Below are positions 32,706-43,200 of a DNA stretch of 50,729 nt, piece by piece. Position 1 is the stretch's first letter; the number at the start of each line of letters is the position of its first letter. The notes under the pieces were generated by a model that was not told the DNA's origin, did no database searches, and saw only the letters and a program-made list of their open reading frames with translations. The stretch is from a virus: IMG/VR virus record IMGVR_UViG_3300008050_000059, positions 1 to 50,729 of that record; one strand, 5' to 3'. Made by a program: the position numbers and the translations under genes.

Positions 32706-35330
32706 TTATGAGACAACTGCTTGAATCTCTCTACCGATCACGTTTATTATCTGTTTGGCCAGGACGCCCTCTTCTGTGCGTAACACCACCTCTATCGGCT
32801 GTTTTACCATTGGTGATTGTTGCGCGGCGGCGCCAGGTGAAGTTGTTGGTGTTTGCGATATACCAGCTGTAGCGCGGTTCAGGGCGGCACCGGCGGTGCG
32901 TACGCCCGAGGAGGTGGATTCAACTACATGCTTGGCTACTGCTGCTGTGGCACGCATCATTAGAGGGGTTTCAGATGAAGCCTCCATTGTCGCCATATCA
33001 GAAACAAAAGCGTCCTTTAACTCTCCAATAGAACTAACTGCGCCACCAAAGGCACTGCTGGTGGCATCACCAAAGAGATTCATACTTTTTGTATTTTTTG
33101 CTAATGGACTTGTCATTGAGCCCATAGCTTTGGTGGCGCCGTCGATACTGTTTGGTAGTGCTGCAAACATTTTGTTTTGGTGCTCTAACGATTGGTTAAA
33201 CGACAAACTGTGTTCTTCGGTGAATGCGGCGGCGAGGCGGACAACTCCACGCGTTATGGCGTCGAACTGCCCAAGTATTGGACCGAATGTTGCGGTTAAA
33301 AATGTTTTGGATATCCAGTTCAGGCCGGTGCGCAGCGCGCCAGAGTTTTTATTAGTTATGTCGAGTGACTTTTCAAAGTCCTTTCCGGCGGCTCGGACGT
33401 CGCCGGAAAAGAGTTTAAACCAGCCGCTAGCAGAGTAGGCTGCTTCACCGGTAAAGAGGGCAAGGAACTTTGTGATAGCCATTGTAACCTCTATGGCAAC
33501 AGGGATCAATTCTATAAAGTCATCGATAAGATCACTATTATTCTCCGTCCATGTCTGGAAGCTAGCAATGAGCTTGGGCAGATCGTTTATAAATGGTATT
33601 AGTGCCTCGGTTACCAACGAATCAATGGAATCTCTCAGCCCTATCATTTGATCTGATGGGCCGTCCTTACCTGTCAAGGAATCGACAAATTTCTGAATCG
33701 GGTCAATAAGCTTAACAAAAACGGGCTGCAGTTGATTTAACATACCCTTTAGCACATTCATCGTTGATTGAAATCTTTTTGTTTCCTTTTCTGCAGCTTC
33801 TAATTCATCTGCAGTTTTTGAATAATCACCAGCGAGACCCTTTAGATCTCCCCCTCTCATAAGTTTAGCTAAATCGCTTACTTTACTGAATCCCAGTTGT
33901 TTCATATAAAACTGTTTCTGGTGGTATCCCATTGTGTCGAATTCTAAGCCAGTGCCTTTGATCGCATCTCTGATCATCTCAAATCTCGCGACTGGATCGG
34001 TTTCCATCATCATATCCATCGCATTGACAAAGTTTCCACCAAGGGCTGCGTTCAAGTTTCCAGCCATGGTGGCGGCGCCCTCAAACGTATCAAACTTTCT
34101 TGTAAGATCGAGGATGGTGCGCATTTCCATGCCTGTTAGCTTTTGGACACGGGCTAACTCTTTAAATGTTCCAATTGCGTCGTCAAACAATGACAAGGAA
34201 TCCCCCATTTCCGAAAACAGGCTCACGTATTGTTCGGGGGCTTGGCCTATTATCTCCGCATGTTTTTTCAATCGCCACATTTCGTCTGCTGCGGCTGAAT
34301 CGGCGATGCCCATAGAAGTCACCATTGCCTCCACCCCTTTCGAGTATGTCGCGGTGGAGACTCCCCACCTCTCCATCACAACGGCCATTCCAGCTAGCTC
34401 CTTGCGAGTGTCGGAATTAGCTTGGGAGAATATTGTGGTCCCTTTGTATAGGCCGGCCATGGATTTACTGATCTCATCATAACTAGCATTTATTCCTGCC
34501 AGGTCTGCTTTAAGTTGTACAGCGTCTTTTCCGAACTCCATACTTGCGCCTGTCAGCATCGTAAATGCGGCGGCTGCGTCTCTGGCTTCTACTGCCAAGG
34601 ATACCATATAGCTTGTTATGGCAATCATGCCCCCCAGAATAGCGCCCCCGATCGCCAAGGGCAACAGCGCAAGGACAATTGCACCGATAATAATAGCAAT
34701 TGGCCCGAGGGCCACACCTGCTGCAGCTAAGGATGAGGCGAAGGAGAATCCAGACGAAACTAAGCTTCCCATACTTCCAACCATATTAACCATTGAGCCG
34801 GCTTGCTTAGCTATGGCTTGGCCGATGGCCGATTGATTCATTCCAAGACTGGCTGTTTTTTTTGCCATATTGGTGGCCTGCGAGGCAAAGACTTTGCCAT
34901 CGCTCAGCGCCTTTTTACGGTCTTTTGCCTTACGCGTGTCGCTCTTTTTTTTGGCTTCGCGCTGTTTAATCCCTTTTTCTAAGTTGTTTTTTTCAAGTTT
35001 CCAGTGCTTCTTTTCTTCGGTGCTTAACTTGCTCTGACCCTTGATCCTTTCGTTCAAAAGAGCAAGCTGGGCTTTTTCTAGTTCTAAGTTAGCCTCTGCT
35101 AGAATCCTGGCGTTCTCGGCGTTCTCGACGCCCAAGATCTTCTTTTTGTTAAGCTCCTCATAGTTCTTTACTTCTTCCCTGGCCAGGTTTTGTCTTTCTA
35201 CTGCCGCCTTAAGGCGCTCTTCATCGGTTATCGCACTGTGGGTCTTGCCGGCGCTTTTACCCGTGGACGAAGACGCATTGCTGGCCAGAATCTTTTCCAA
35301 CACTTTCTTAATATCATCTAATGTCGCCAT
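32706..35330 (-). CDS. Tail tape measure protein
   Basis: An 874-residue, largely helical protein. Residues 36-145 are a highly charged coiled coil (EKKHWKLEKNNLEKGIKQRE). Residues 200-247 form one long hydrophobic stretch, and the rest is Ala/Ser/Gly/Met-rich helix. This layout, its size and its place between tail tube and baseplate genes indicate the protein that sets tail length. At about 0.15 nm per residue the tail would be near 130 nm. The ATG has only a distant GAGGG, and a terminator followed by a candidate late element precedes the gene. Confidence 0.85.
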   Translation of the reverse strand: MATLDDIKKVLEKILASNASSSTGKSAGKTHSAITDEERLKAAVERQNLAREEVKNYEELNKKKILGVENAENARILAEANLELEKAQLALLNERIKGQSKLSTEEKKHWKLEKNNLEKGIKQREAKKKSDTRKAKDRKKALSDGKVFASQATNMAKKTASLGMNQSAIGQAIAKQAGSMVNMVGSMGSLVSSGFSFASSLAAAGVALGPIAIIIGAIVLALLPLAIGGAILGGMIAITSYMVSLAVEARDAAAAFTMLTGASMEFGKDAVQLKADLAGINASYDEISKSMAGLYKGTTIFSQANSDTRKELAGMAVVMERWGVSTATYSKGVEAMVTSMGIADSAAADEMWRLKKHAEIIGQAPEQYVSLFSEMGDSLSLFDDAIGTFKELARVQKLTGMEMRTILDLTRKFDTFEGAATMAGNLNAALGGNFVNAMDMMMETDPVARFEMIRDAIKGTGLEFDTMGYHQKQFYMKQLGFSKVSDLAKLMRGGDLKGLAGDYSKTADELEAAEKETKRFQSTMNVLKGMLNQLQPVFVKLIDPIQKFVDSLTGKDGPSDQMIGLRDSIDSLVTEALIPFINDLPKLIASFQTWTENNSDLIDDFIELIPVAIEVTMAITKFLALFTGEAAYSASGWFKLFSGDVRAAGKDFEKSLDITNKNSGALRTGLNWISKTFLTATFGPILGQFDAITRGVVRLAAAFTEEHSLSFNQSLEHQNKMFAALPNSIDGATKAMGSMTSPLAKNTKSMNLFGDATSSAFGGAVSSIGELKDAFVSDMATMEASSETPLMMRATAAVAKHVVESTSSGVRTAGAALNRATAGISQTPTTSPGAAAQQSPMVKQPIEVVLRTEEGVLAKQIINVIGREIQAVVS

Positions 35331-35354
35331 AATCGTGTTATGCCCTCTTTAAAC

Positions 35355-35363
35355 GTAAATAGT
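35355..35363 (-). promoter_or_regulatory. Candidate late promoter element ACTAYTTAY
   Basis: Minus-strand ACTATTTAC lies between the terminator at 35370-35398 and the tape measure start, 24 nt before the ATG. Terminator then motif then gene is the arrangement expected for a promoter. Confidence 0.5.
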
Positions 35364-35369
35364 TTATAC

Positions 35370-35398
35370 AAAAAAAAGCAAAGGCTAGCCTTTGCTTT
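35370..35398 (-). terminator. Rho-independent terminator before the tape measure gene
   Basis: A perfect 24-nt inverted repeat at 35375-35398 (stem AAAGCAAAGG, centre CTAG) is followed on the minus strand by a run of T. It starts at the stop codon of the small protein at 35397-35660. The T-run lies only on the minus side, so it acts on leftward transcripts. Confidence 0.88.
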
Positions 35399-35660
35399 AG
35401 TCTTCCCTATATTGCGGCGGGAGTGCTGGCTGATTGGCATTGCTCAGTGTTTGTGTGCTGTTGCCGCCGCTGCTAGCTCTCTCGATCGCTTCGTTCTCTT
35501 TCTCAATCTGGCTGGCCAATCTCTCAACAAACCACCTACGCAGCCCCAAAGGTAGATTATAGGCCTCGGAGAATGACCATCCTCCGCTATATTTTAAAAA
35601 GAAAAATTGCTCATACACGTTCTCCATGTACTCATCGGTCAGGCCAAAAAAAGTCCGCAT
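35397..35660 (-). CDS. Small tail/baseplate assembly protein of unknown function
   Basis: An 87-residue protein. The ATG at 35660 was chosen because TTGAGG precedes it; a TTG further upstream would overlap the previous gene more deeply. Residues 1-55 are helical and aromatic (MRTFFGLTDEYMENVYEQFF, YSGGWSFSEAYNLPLGLRRW), followed by a Glu-rich helix and a disordered Ser/Asn/Pro tail. Its position just before the tape measure suits a tape measure chaperone or hub assembly factor. It overlaps the upstream gene by 29 nt. Confidence 0.65.
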   Translation of the reverse strand: MRTFFGLTDEYMENVYEQFFFLKYSGGWSFSEAYNLPLGLRRWFVERLASQIEKENEAIERASSGGNSTQTLSNANQPALPPQYRED

Positions 35661-36501
35661 TAAGCGGAACCTCAATTTTTTGATCGTATTCGCACTCGGA
35701 ACATTCAAAATTTTGTGATAAATCTAGGTTAGGGGCGGCTGCTTTATAGGCCATTCTTAAGTGTCGAGAATCCATTGATGGAATGTTCTCTACTAAATAA
35801 TTAATAACCTCTTTCGAAGTGTCTTCTTTTACTGATATTATCATAGTTCTTAGTTGTCTGGTAATAACTTTATCGTTTCTCTTCTTCCTATCGTGTTCAA
35901 TACCATCGGCCAGCCTCTTTTCATCATAACCGTCTAACAGTTTAAATGCAACCTCAATACCAGTTAGCGGAAGAGTCGTTGAAAAAACGCCTTCAGCAAC
36001 TTGAAATACTTTTAATTCCTCGATATCATCTCCAACATATGTGTTGGTGTCGTTCAGATCGAATGTATATTGCTGATTTACACCACAATCCGGGCACGCG
36101 ATATTAGTGGAGTATTCATTACCATATCCAGATACTCGAATTGATACCAAGATAGCATTTCTGTCACCAACAAGCAAAGACTTTGGATCAATACTTTTAT
36201 TAAGTATAACGCTTTGAATCATTCTGTCTAGCGCAACACCCTTCTTAAGAAGCGTCCTGGATGTCAGTATATCTTCTTCTTTTGCGGTCATCTGCTTTAT
36301 CTCAATGCTATCGACCCCATGTAGGGGGTGGCCTGGCGCATAGTGCTTGCCACCAGATGGCAAATCCACAAATTCGGTTGGAACCACAAATGAAAACGGA
36401 GTTGCATTTTCAGCATTATTAGCCAGATGCTGGGCTGGAGTATTGGTGTCTTCCGGGCGTGCTGGTTGCATGCCGTCGGTACGACCTCTATTTCTTGACA
36501 A
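35632..36501 (-). CDS. Baseplate hub assembly protein, gp26-like, with zinc motif
   Basis: A 289-residue protein starting with TTG at 36501, with GAGAGGTGA just before it; the first ATG ten codons later has poorer spacing. Features are DLPSGGKHYAPGHPLHGVD (47-65), TAKEEDILTSRTLLKKGVAL and RISGYGNEY-type segments. A CPDC pair near 136-139 and a CSEC pair near the C-terminus could hold zinc. Cyanophage and marine T4-like proteins with this layout are called gp26-like hub chaperones; I follow that by resemblance. Confidence 0.65.
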   Translation of the reverse strand: MSRNRGRTDGMQPARPEDTNTPAQHLANNAENATPFSFVVPTEFVDLPSGGKHYAPGHPLHGVDSIEIKQMTAKEEDILTSRTLLKKGVALDRMIQSVILNKSIDPKSLLVGDRNAILVSIRVSGYGNEYSTNIACPDCGVNQQYTFDLNDTNTYVGDDIEELKVFQVAEGVFSTTLPLTGIEVAFKLLDGYDEKRLADGIEHDRKKRNDKVITRQLRTMIISVKEDTSKEVINYLVENIPSMDSRHLRMAYKAAAPNLDLSQNFECSECEYDQKIEVPLNADFFWPDR

Positions 36502-36558
36502 ATTTCACCTCTCTTAAGTATTATATATGAATAGTCAATTTATTTAAACTTTTTAATT

Positions 36559-39500
36559 CTAATCGTCGAACGATGCGCCGGTCGAAGCAATAACAAAGTC
36601 AATTGCTATAAACTCGATTGCTCGTGCGGGCTTAATCATAATCTTGGCGTATAGGATGTTTTGGTCAATCAAATCAGGAGTTGTGGTTGTTTCATCCAAG
36701 ACTAGTCTGTAATCTGTGATACCATACTCGGTTTTGACATTTGAAAGGAATGGCTCCACTAAGCCCTTAAACCTATCCCACGTTGCTTGAACATTTTGTT
36801 CGAAAAGTATCTGTGAAGAAATTACAGATATCTGCTTCTTCATATGAATTACCAGTCTCCGGACATTGATTCTGTCAAGTGCTGATTTTCTAGCTTGTAA
36901 GGTCTTTTGTCCGAATATTACAATTCCTGTATCAACAAAGTTGGCAATTGGATTGATTCTACCCTTATAAAGAGCGTCCCTTTCTTTAGAAGACAACCTC
37001 TCTGAAACACCTGTTACAGTTATTCCAGCAGCGCCATTTGATAAGCTTCCGCGGTTGTATCCGGCGGCTGAGAACCAAACTTGTGTTTTTCTCTCTGAGC
37101 TACCTAACACTCCCAAAGCGGCTACGCTTGGCGGAATCCACAGGAGGCGGCCGGTGTTTTCATCTCTTGTTTGGACCCACGGGTAGAATGTTGCGCCGTA
37201 TGATGAGTCGATTCTTCTGTCTTTAAAGTCATTAACTGATTGGACCGGCGTGGTGCCCACTCTTTCTTTCTTCGAAGACTTATAGACTTCGTGAGTCGGC
37301 AAATATATATCTGGTAGGTCGATCAGCGCCATGCTGTCGCCGCGGGCCTCACAAGTTGTAATCATATGTTCTGTTAAAGTGGCTTGTGTGAGGCCGGGTG
37401 CTGTCAGTACATTCATGTCAGTAACTTCTGGATCCGAGATCGTGTCGATTGCACGTTTCCAGGTGTGATATGCGTAGCTTGTGTCTTCTGTGGGAGATGC
37501 CCCTCTCCATTGCTCATTATAAAGCGGATCGGGCTTCTGGATGTCGAACCCATCGGCGCCACCCCAGAACGGGGCCGTAAATCTATCAACTCCATTGTTC
37601 AATATTGAAGTGTAGCTAGCTGAGGTTGCTGATGCTTCTGCTTGGCGCGAGCCAGAGTGATAGATATATCCATTTGCTCCGGATACAATGTCATCTAAGG
37701 AGAAGATATATGACCAGGCTTTAACGCCGGCTACACCATCAACGTTGGCTACAGCACCATCGGTGCCGGCCGTTGGATCTACTGGGAAGTCTGCGTACAA
37801 CAGACGGTGCCAGTCGATTACGGATGCGTCAGGAATAGAATTCGCTGCTGTGCGTGTCGTGGACCAACCCCAATATGCATCTTTTGTGTCGGATAATCCT
37901 CCGGCACTGGCAGATATGCGAAGTCTGTCTTTCGGGAAGTGGATGGATGCGGTTGCTGCGGAGATACCGATGCCTCTCATATCATCTTCACCTAATCCGA
38001 CATCCGCATGCAGACACCTAATACCGACAAAAAATTGAGTATTAAGTAGGCCGGCCTGGGTGGCTGTGGGTGGCTTGCCCTCAAAAGCTATGAGATCGTA
38101 GTCGGCAGTACCCCCATACCGAGAAATGCCGGCGGCAAGCATGCTGGCGCTGGACTGGAGAAATTGGCCACTAAGATCAGTAGTTACTGACGCCGTGTGA
38201 ACCGGGGCATTCCCAGGAGGACCAAAGTAGCCAAACGGCAAGCAAGTCGGATCCGTTGCGGCAGAATCAACTTCTGGGTTGATCTCTACATATACAAATT
38301 TCGATAGATTTGGATATTCTCCGTATTCTTTCAATATCTTTGCTGTGGGATCCCATGATTTGTATTTGTCTCCGATCTTGCGCGCAATGAAGCTCGGACT
38401 TGATGGATCGAGATTGCAGCTGTCGAATCTCTCTATAACTTGTACGGTGTTGTCGGTATCATTGACATTCCGGAGAACTACCGAGAAAGTACCGTAATCG
38501 GTTACTGTCGAGTTGGATGCGCGGATCTTTTCGATCGAAACCTTCACGTTCTTGTGAAGCCACTCGCCATGGCCGCGGCCTTTGAGTCTAAACAGTTTTT
38601 GCTGATTCTTAGCGTCGTAACTGGTGGGATTTCCACTCAAGTCTTGGCCAATAAACCAACCAGCAACTGCCTCTCTAGAGGCTTGTGCTTTCATGTTTTG
38701 GGGGCCAACACCAACAGAGCCACTCTTCGCGATACCAAGAATAACTCCTTGAAGTGTCGTAGAATCATCTACGCTAAGGTCTCTTAACTCTTGTTCGAAC
38801 GTTTCACCAAGCCAGACATCTTCTGTTGAGCTTGCGGGGAAGAATGCGGCCGCAGTAGAAAGCAACTGCGGATTTGTATTGACCCGCTTGCGAATAAACT
38901 TGTCGCTACTATCATCAAAATTAAACTTGATTATTCGGGTACCCTTGTTAGAGCCGGATACAACAAGATTAAACAAGCCATCACTATCCATCCCAATTAC
39001 TACGCCGGCGGCGTTTATGGTGTCATTTACAAGACTGCCGGTTTGTGTCCCGGCACCAGTGCCGGTACCGATAGTTCTAGCAGACCCTCTAAGTTGCATG
39101 GAACCAGAATTCATATAAAATACCGCAGCTAAATTAAGAGCGTTCGTAGTCCACGAATCTCCCACCAGATTAGCAGTTGAACCGCTAGCACACACAAATA
39201 GTCCATAGGCGCCACCCATCTCCCCCGGGATTGTACTTGGGTTGTTTGTGGTCTTCCAGCCTGCTGCTGCGTCTCCGCCGGCGTCGGATCCGACGGTCGT
39301 TTGCTGGCCTAGAAGGCGGACATAAGTAAGGGGGGCGACTCCGGACCTCAAGAATGCATTTGCTGCATATGTCCCGTACATCGGAGATGAGTAGTTTCCT
39401 TTCCTATATACATCGTCATTGGAACCACCGGGGACCGTGTTACCGAACATATCGATAAATTCTGAATATGAATTGACCTTTACTGGTTGCATCGCCAATC

Positions 39501-39621
39501 CGCGCGATGAACGGCCCATAACTGTGGGGCCGATGGCTTCCGCTATGTTGGGAATTCCGGAGTTATCGATTTCGTGAATAAAAACGCCCGGCGATATAAA
39601 CTTAAAGCTTTTGACTGACAT
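36559..39621 (-). CDS. Tail sheath protein A (gp18-type)
   Basis: A 1020-residue contractile sheath protein. The N-terminus SPGVFIHEIDNS and the C-terminal domain (YPWVQTRDENTGRLLWIPPS, INPIANFVDTGIVIFGQKTL, then RAIEFIAIDFVIASTGASF) are typical of gp18-family subunits that contract to drive the tube. It is longer than T4 gp18 (659 residues) because of extra domains in the middle. It is a paralogue of the gene at 40271-43354, with long identical stretches at both ends. AAGGAAA precedes the ATG. Confidence 0.93.
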   Translation of the reverse strand: MSVKSFKFISPGVFIHEIDNSGIPNIAEAIGPTVMGRSSRGLAMQPVKVNSYSEFIDMFGNTVPGGSNDDVYRKGNYSSPMYGTYAANAFLRSGVAPLTYVRLLGQQTTVGSDAGGDAAAGWKTTNNPSTIPGEMGGAYGLFVCASGSTANLVGDSWTTNALNLAAVFYMNSGSMQLRGSARTIGTGTGAGTQTGSLVNDTINAAGVVIGMDSDGLFNLVVSGSNKGTRIIKFNFDDSSDKFIRKRVNTNPQLLSTAAAFFPASSTEDVWLGETFEQELRDLSVDDSTTLQGVILGIAKSGSVGVGPQNMKAQASREAVAGWFIGQDLSGNPTSYDAKNQQKLFRLKGRGHGEWLHKNVKVSIEKIRASNSTVTDYGTFSVVLRNVNDTDNTVQVIERFDSCNLDPSSPSFIARKIGDKYKSWDPTAKILKEYGEYPNLSKFVYVEINPEVDSAATDPTCLPFGYFGPPGNAPVHTASVTTDLSGQFLQSSASMLAAGISRYGGTADYDLIAFEGKPPTATQAGLLNTQFFVGIRCLHADVGLGEDDMRGIGISAATASIHFPKDRLRISASAGGLSDTKDAYWGWSTTRTAANSIPDASVIDWHRLLYADFPVDPTAGTDGAVANVDGVAGVKAWSYIFSLDDIVSGANGYIYHSGSRQAEASATSASYTSILNNGVDRFTAPFWGGADGFDIQKPDPLYNEQWRGASPTEDTSYAYHTWKRAIDTISDPEVTDMNVLTAPGLTQATLTEHMITTCEARGDSMALIDLPDIYLPTHEVYKSSKKERVGTTPVQSVNDFKDRRIDSSYGATFYPWVQTRDENTGRLLWIPPSVAALGVLGSSERKTQVWFSAAGYNRGSLSNGAAGITVTGVSERLSSKERDALYKGRINPIANFVDTGIVIFGQKTLQARKSALDRINVRRLVIHMKKQISVISSQILFEQNVQATWDRFKGLVEPFLSNVKTEYGITDYRLVLDETTTTPDLIDQNILYAKIMIKPARAIEFIAIDFVIASTGASFDD

Positions 39622-39645
39622 GTAAAGGTTTCCTTAGTTATTTTT

Positions 39646-40224
39646 TTATGCGTTGAAGAATGTGTCTCCACCACCGTTTACAGTGATGGATTTGCCCTTG
39701 GTCTCAACACGGGCCCAATCATACTTGAGAGTAAGTGACATTTCTGTCAAGTCATCTCCGCCGTACTCAAGATCGCCATATTTCACTTCTGTGATAAAGG
39801 CGTTCCATAGGGTCCATGTTTCAAGTGGCTTGCCATCTGAATCTAACTGAGCGATTACCACAGATCCCAGCGCGCCGGCGGCTTTGGCCTTCGACATCGT
39901 GCCCATACTTTCATTTGTAGAATCGGTAGGAGGCGAATAGCCTGACTGTGTGATAATGTCGGAGAGTGTGGCGGCCACGTCTGGTTCTGCCGGATCAACC
40001 AACGTTAATGTGACATCTTGCCAAGTAACTGAACCCGGGTAGTAGAAAGTATGGTTTAAATACTTGTGCTCCGAGGTGGCTATCTGGAAAGATGGCTTTG
40101 AAATCGTCTTTGCGTACCAAAGAACGGATGGGGTTAATCCCGTGAAAGACACTGTAAATCTGAATTTTCTTTTTGGATCTTTTAGCGTCGTATCAGCTCC
40201 AAAGTTTGTTGACCAGAATGGCAT
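39646..40224 (-). CDS. Tail tube protein (gp19-type)
   Basis: A 192-residue beta-rich protein typical of contractile tail tubes: RFTVSFTG, KTISKPSF, YPGSVTWQDVTLTLVDP, then WTLWNAFITEVKYGDLEYGG and LTEMSLTLKYDWA. Hexameric rings of it form the DNA conduit. It lies between the two sheath genes instead of after a single one. GGAGAA lies 9 nt before the ATG. Confidence 0.9.
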   Translation of the reverse strand: MPFWSTNFGADTTLKDPKRKFRFTVSFTGLTPSVLWYAKTISKPSFQIATSEHKYLNHTFYYPGSVTWQDVTLTLVDPAEPDVAATLSDIITQSGYSPPTDSTNESMGTMSKAKAAGALGSVVIAQLDSDGKPLETWTLWNAFITEVKYGDLEYGGDDLTEMSLTLKYDWARVETKGKSITVNGGGDTFFNA

Positions 40225-40270
40225 TATTAGTTTCTCCTTTAATCTAAATTAATTAGTCAATTCATAAGTA

Positions 40271-43200
40271 TTAGTCATCAAATGATGCACCAGTTGATGT
40301 AATAACAAAATCAATAGCAATATATTCAATAGCACGGGCCGGTTTGACCATTATTTTGGCATACAAAATATTTTGGTCGATTAGGTCCGGTGTAGTGGTT
40401 GATTCATCAAGAATCAGTTTATAGTCTGTGATGCCGAACTTTGTCTTGACGTTTGCCAAGAATGGTTCGACCAATCCTTTGAACCTATCCCATGTTGCTT
40501 GAACATTTTGTTCAAACAATATTTGGGCCGAGATGATTGAAATCTGCTTCTTAAGATAGATGGACAGTCTGCGTACATTAATTCTATCTAGCGCGGAGGT
40601 GCCGTCTTGCAGAGTCTTTTGTCCGAATACCACAATCCCTGTGTTGGGGAATGAAGCTATTGGATTAATTTTTGCCTCGTACAATAGATCGCGATCTCTT
40701 GATGTAAGTCGTTCGGTTACACTTGTAATTGGGAGGCCTGCAGCGCCTTCTGTTAGGCCGCCGCGGTTAAAGCCAGCAGGAGCAAACCAAACAGCTGTTT
40801 TGGCCTCAGAACTGCCCAGAACACCTATCATGGCGACACTGGGTGGAATCCACAACATTCTCCCTGTTGCGGCGTCTCTTGTTTGGACCCATGGGTAGAA
40901 TGTGGCTCCATATGAAGAGTCAATTCTTCTGTCTTTTAAGTCATTAACCGCTGTTTGTGGAGTTGTGCCGCGGCGAGATGATTTATCAGAATAATATTTC
41001 TCATGAGGAGGGATGTATACGCTGGGAAGATCTACAAGCGCCATGGCGTCTCCTCTATCCTCGCACATGTTTATCATGTGTTCAGTTAAAGAGGTGTTGG
41101 TAAGGCCAGGGGCCACCATAAGATTCATATCAACATATTCTGGATCTGCAGCTGTGTCGAATGCTCGGCGCCAGGTGTGATACGCATAACTTGTGTCTTC
41201 AGTTACTGAGGAACCCATACCTTCATTATAAAGCGGATCGGGTTTCTGAATGTCCCAGCCATCAAAGCCACCCCAGAAAGGTGCAGTGAATCTGTTATGC
41301 TCGTTGTCTAGGATCGGAGTCCAGCTAGCTGATGTGGCAGATCCGGCTGCAATGCCGGCTGTTGCCAGGCCTTGGTTTGCACGAGAGCCTGATTGATAAT
41401 AAAATCCATTGTCGCCACTAACTAAGTCGTCCAATGAGAAAACGTAAGACCATGAATCTATACCATCAATGGCATGGAACTCAGCGATAGCGCCATTTGT
41501 GCCAGCTGTTGGATCATCGGGGAATCCTGCATATAGTAGTCTGTTGGGGGCTGCAACACTATTGTCGTTTTTGGTCGAGGAGCTAACTCTCGTGGTTGAA
41601 AATCCCCAATATGCGTTTTTGGTGTTTGTTAAGCCTCCATCACTGGCTGATAGTCTGCTTCTATTAACTGGGAAGATCAGAGATGCTGTGACTGCTTGGG
41701 CTGGTAGGCCACCTCCGGCGCCATCGCTGGCCGGTACTTCTCGGACGTCGCCGGCCATTGAGATGGGCCAAGGGGCGCTGGGATAGCTGGGGTCGAAGTT
41801 CGGATTCACAGCAGCCTTGTTATAAATGTGTCCGACAACCACGTTGCTACTGGGGTTTAACCCTTGTGCGTTGATAACGAAACTCTTGTGAGAGCCCAAG
41901 TCATAGTCCGTGTAAAGCACGGCGCCGGTGCCACCAGAGCCCGTAACATCTGTAAATTTGGGGGGTCCGAAGAATCCAAATGGAAGATAAAGTGGGTCTG
42001 TGGCTGCCGAATCAACTTCAGGATTAACCTGTACATAAACAAACTTTGAGTTATTTGGATAATCTCCGTATGTCTTCAATCTACGGCCGATGGGATCCCA
42101 GCTTGTATATTGATCGCCAATTTTGCGAGCAACATAGCTGGGGCTTGTGGGATCGAGAGTACAGTTATCAAATCTTTCCATAATTTGTACATTGTTGTCT
42201 GTGTCACTGAGAGATCTCAGAACCACCGAGAAAGAACCGTATTCGGTTGCGTTGGTATTTGACTGTCGTATGTCTTCGATGGAAACTTTCACGTTTTTGT
42301 GCAACCACTCTCCGTGGCCGCGGCCAACCAACTTAAACAGCTTCTGTTGTAGTTGTGGAATGTAGGATGTCGGGTCTCCACTTAAGTCTTGGCCAATAAA
42401 CCAACCTGCAACCGCCTCGCGAGAAGCTTGCTTCTTCATGTTGTGGGGGCCGGTACCGGTTGAGCCACTTAGCGCAATTCCAAGAATTACTCCTTGAAGG
42501 GCTGCAGTGTCCAGATCGCGGTCTCTTAGTTCTTGTTCAAATGTCTCTCCAATCCAGACATCATCAACTGTGGCTGCGGGATAAAAAGCGCCGGCGGTGG
42601 TTAATAGCTGAGGGTTTGTGTTGAACCTTTTTCTGATGAATTTATCGCTGTTGTCATTAAAGTTAAACTTGACTCTTTTCGGAGAAGACGTGTTAGAACC
42701 ACTATATTCAATGGTGAATAGATTATCGCTATCCATACCCAATACAACTCCGCGGGCGTTATATGTTCCAAGTGTGCCGGTCATGCCGAGGGCGGTGCCT
42801 CCACCAGCCCCCGCGCCACGCACAGAGCCGACAAGGCTAAGAGAGCCCGAGTTCATATAGAATGTGGCTGCTAAGTGTAGTTCTTTACCATCACTTGTAC
42901 AGTCTGTGTCCGATCCTGAAGTACATACAAAGAGGCCATATGCCCCGCCGGTTGAATCGTTGCTGGTGCCAAGGTCTTCAGCGGTTTTCCAGCCGGCTGA
43001 AGCGTCCAGGCCTGCAGTGCTGCCGGCTGATGTCTGCTGCCCAAGAAGGCGAATGTATGTGACTGGGCCAACTCCTGATCTCAAAAAAGCTTTTGCAGCA
43101 TAAGTTCCATACATCGGAGAAACATAGTTTCCATCACGATATACATCATTATTTGAACCACCTGCCACCGTGTCGCCGAACATATCTACAAACTGAGAAT

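Noticed and set aside
32755-34482. Long plus-strand open frames of 227 and 182 codons opposite the tape measure gene
   Set aside because: They are antisense shadows of an Ala/Ser-rich gene, lack ribosome-binding sites and would be the only plus-strand genes in the window.
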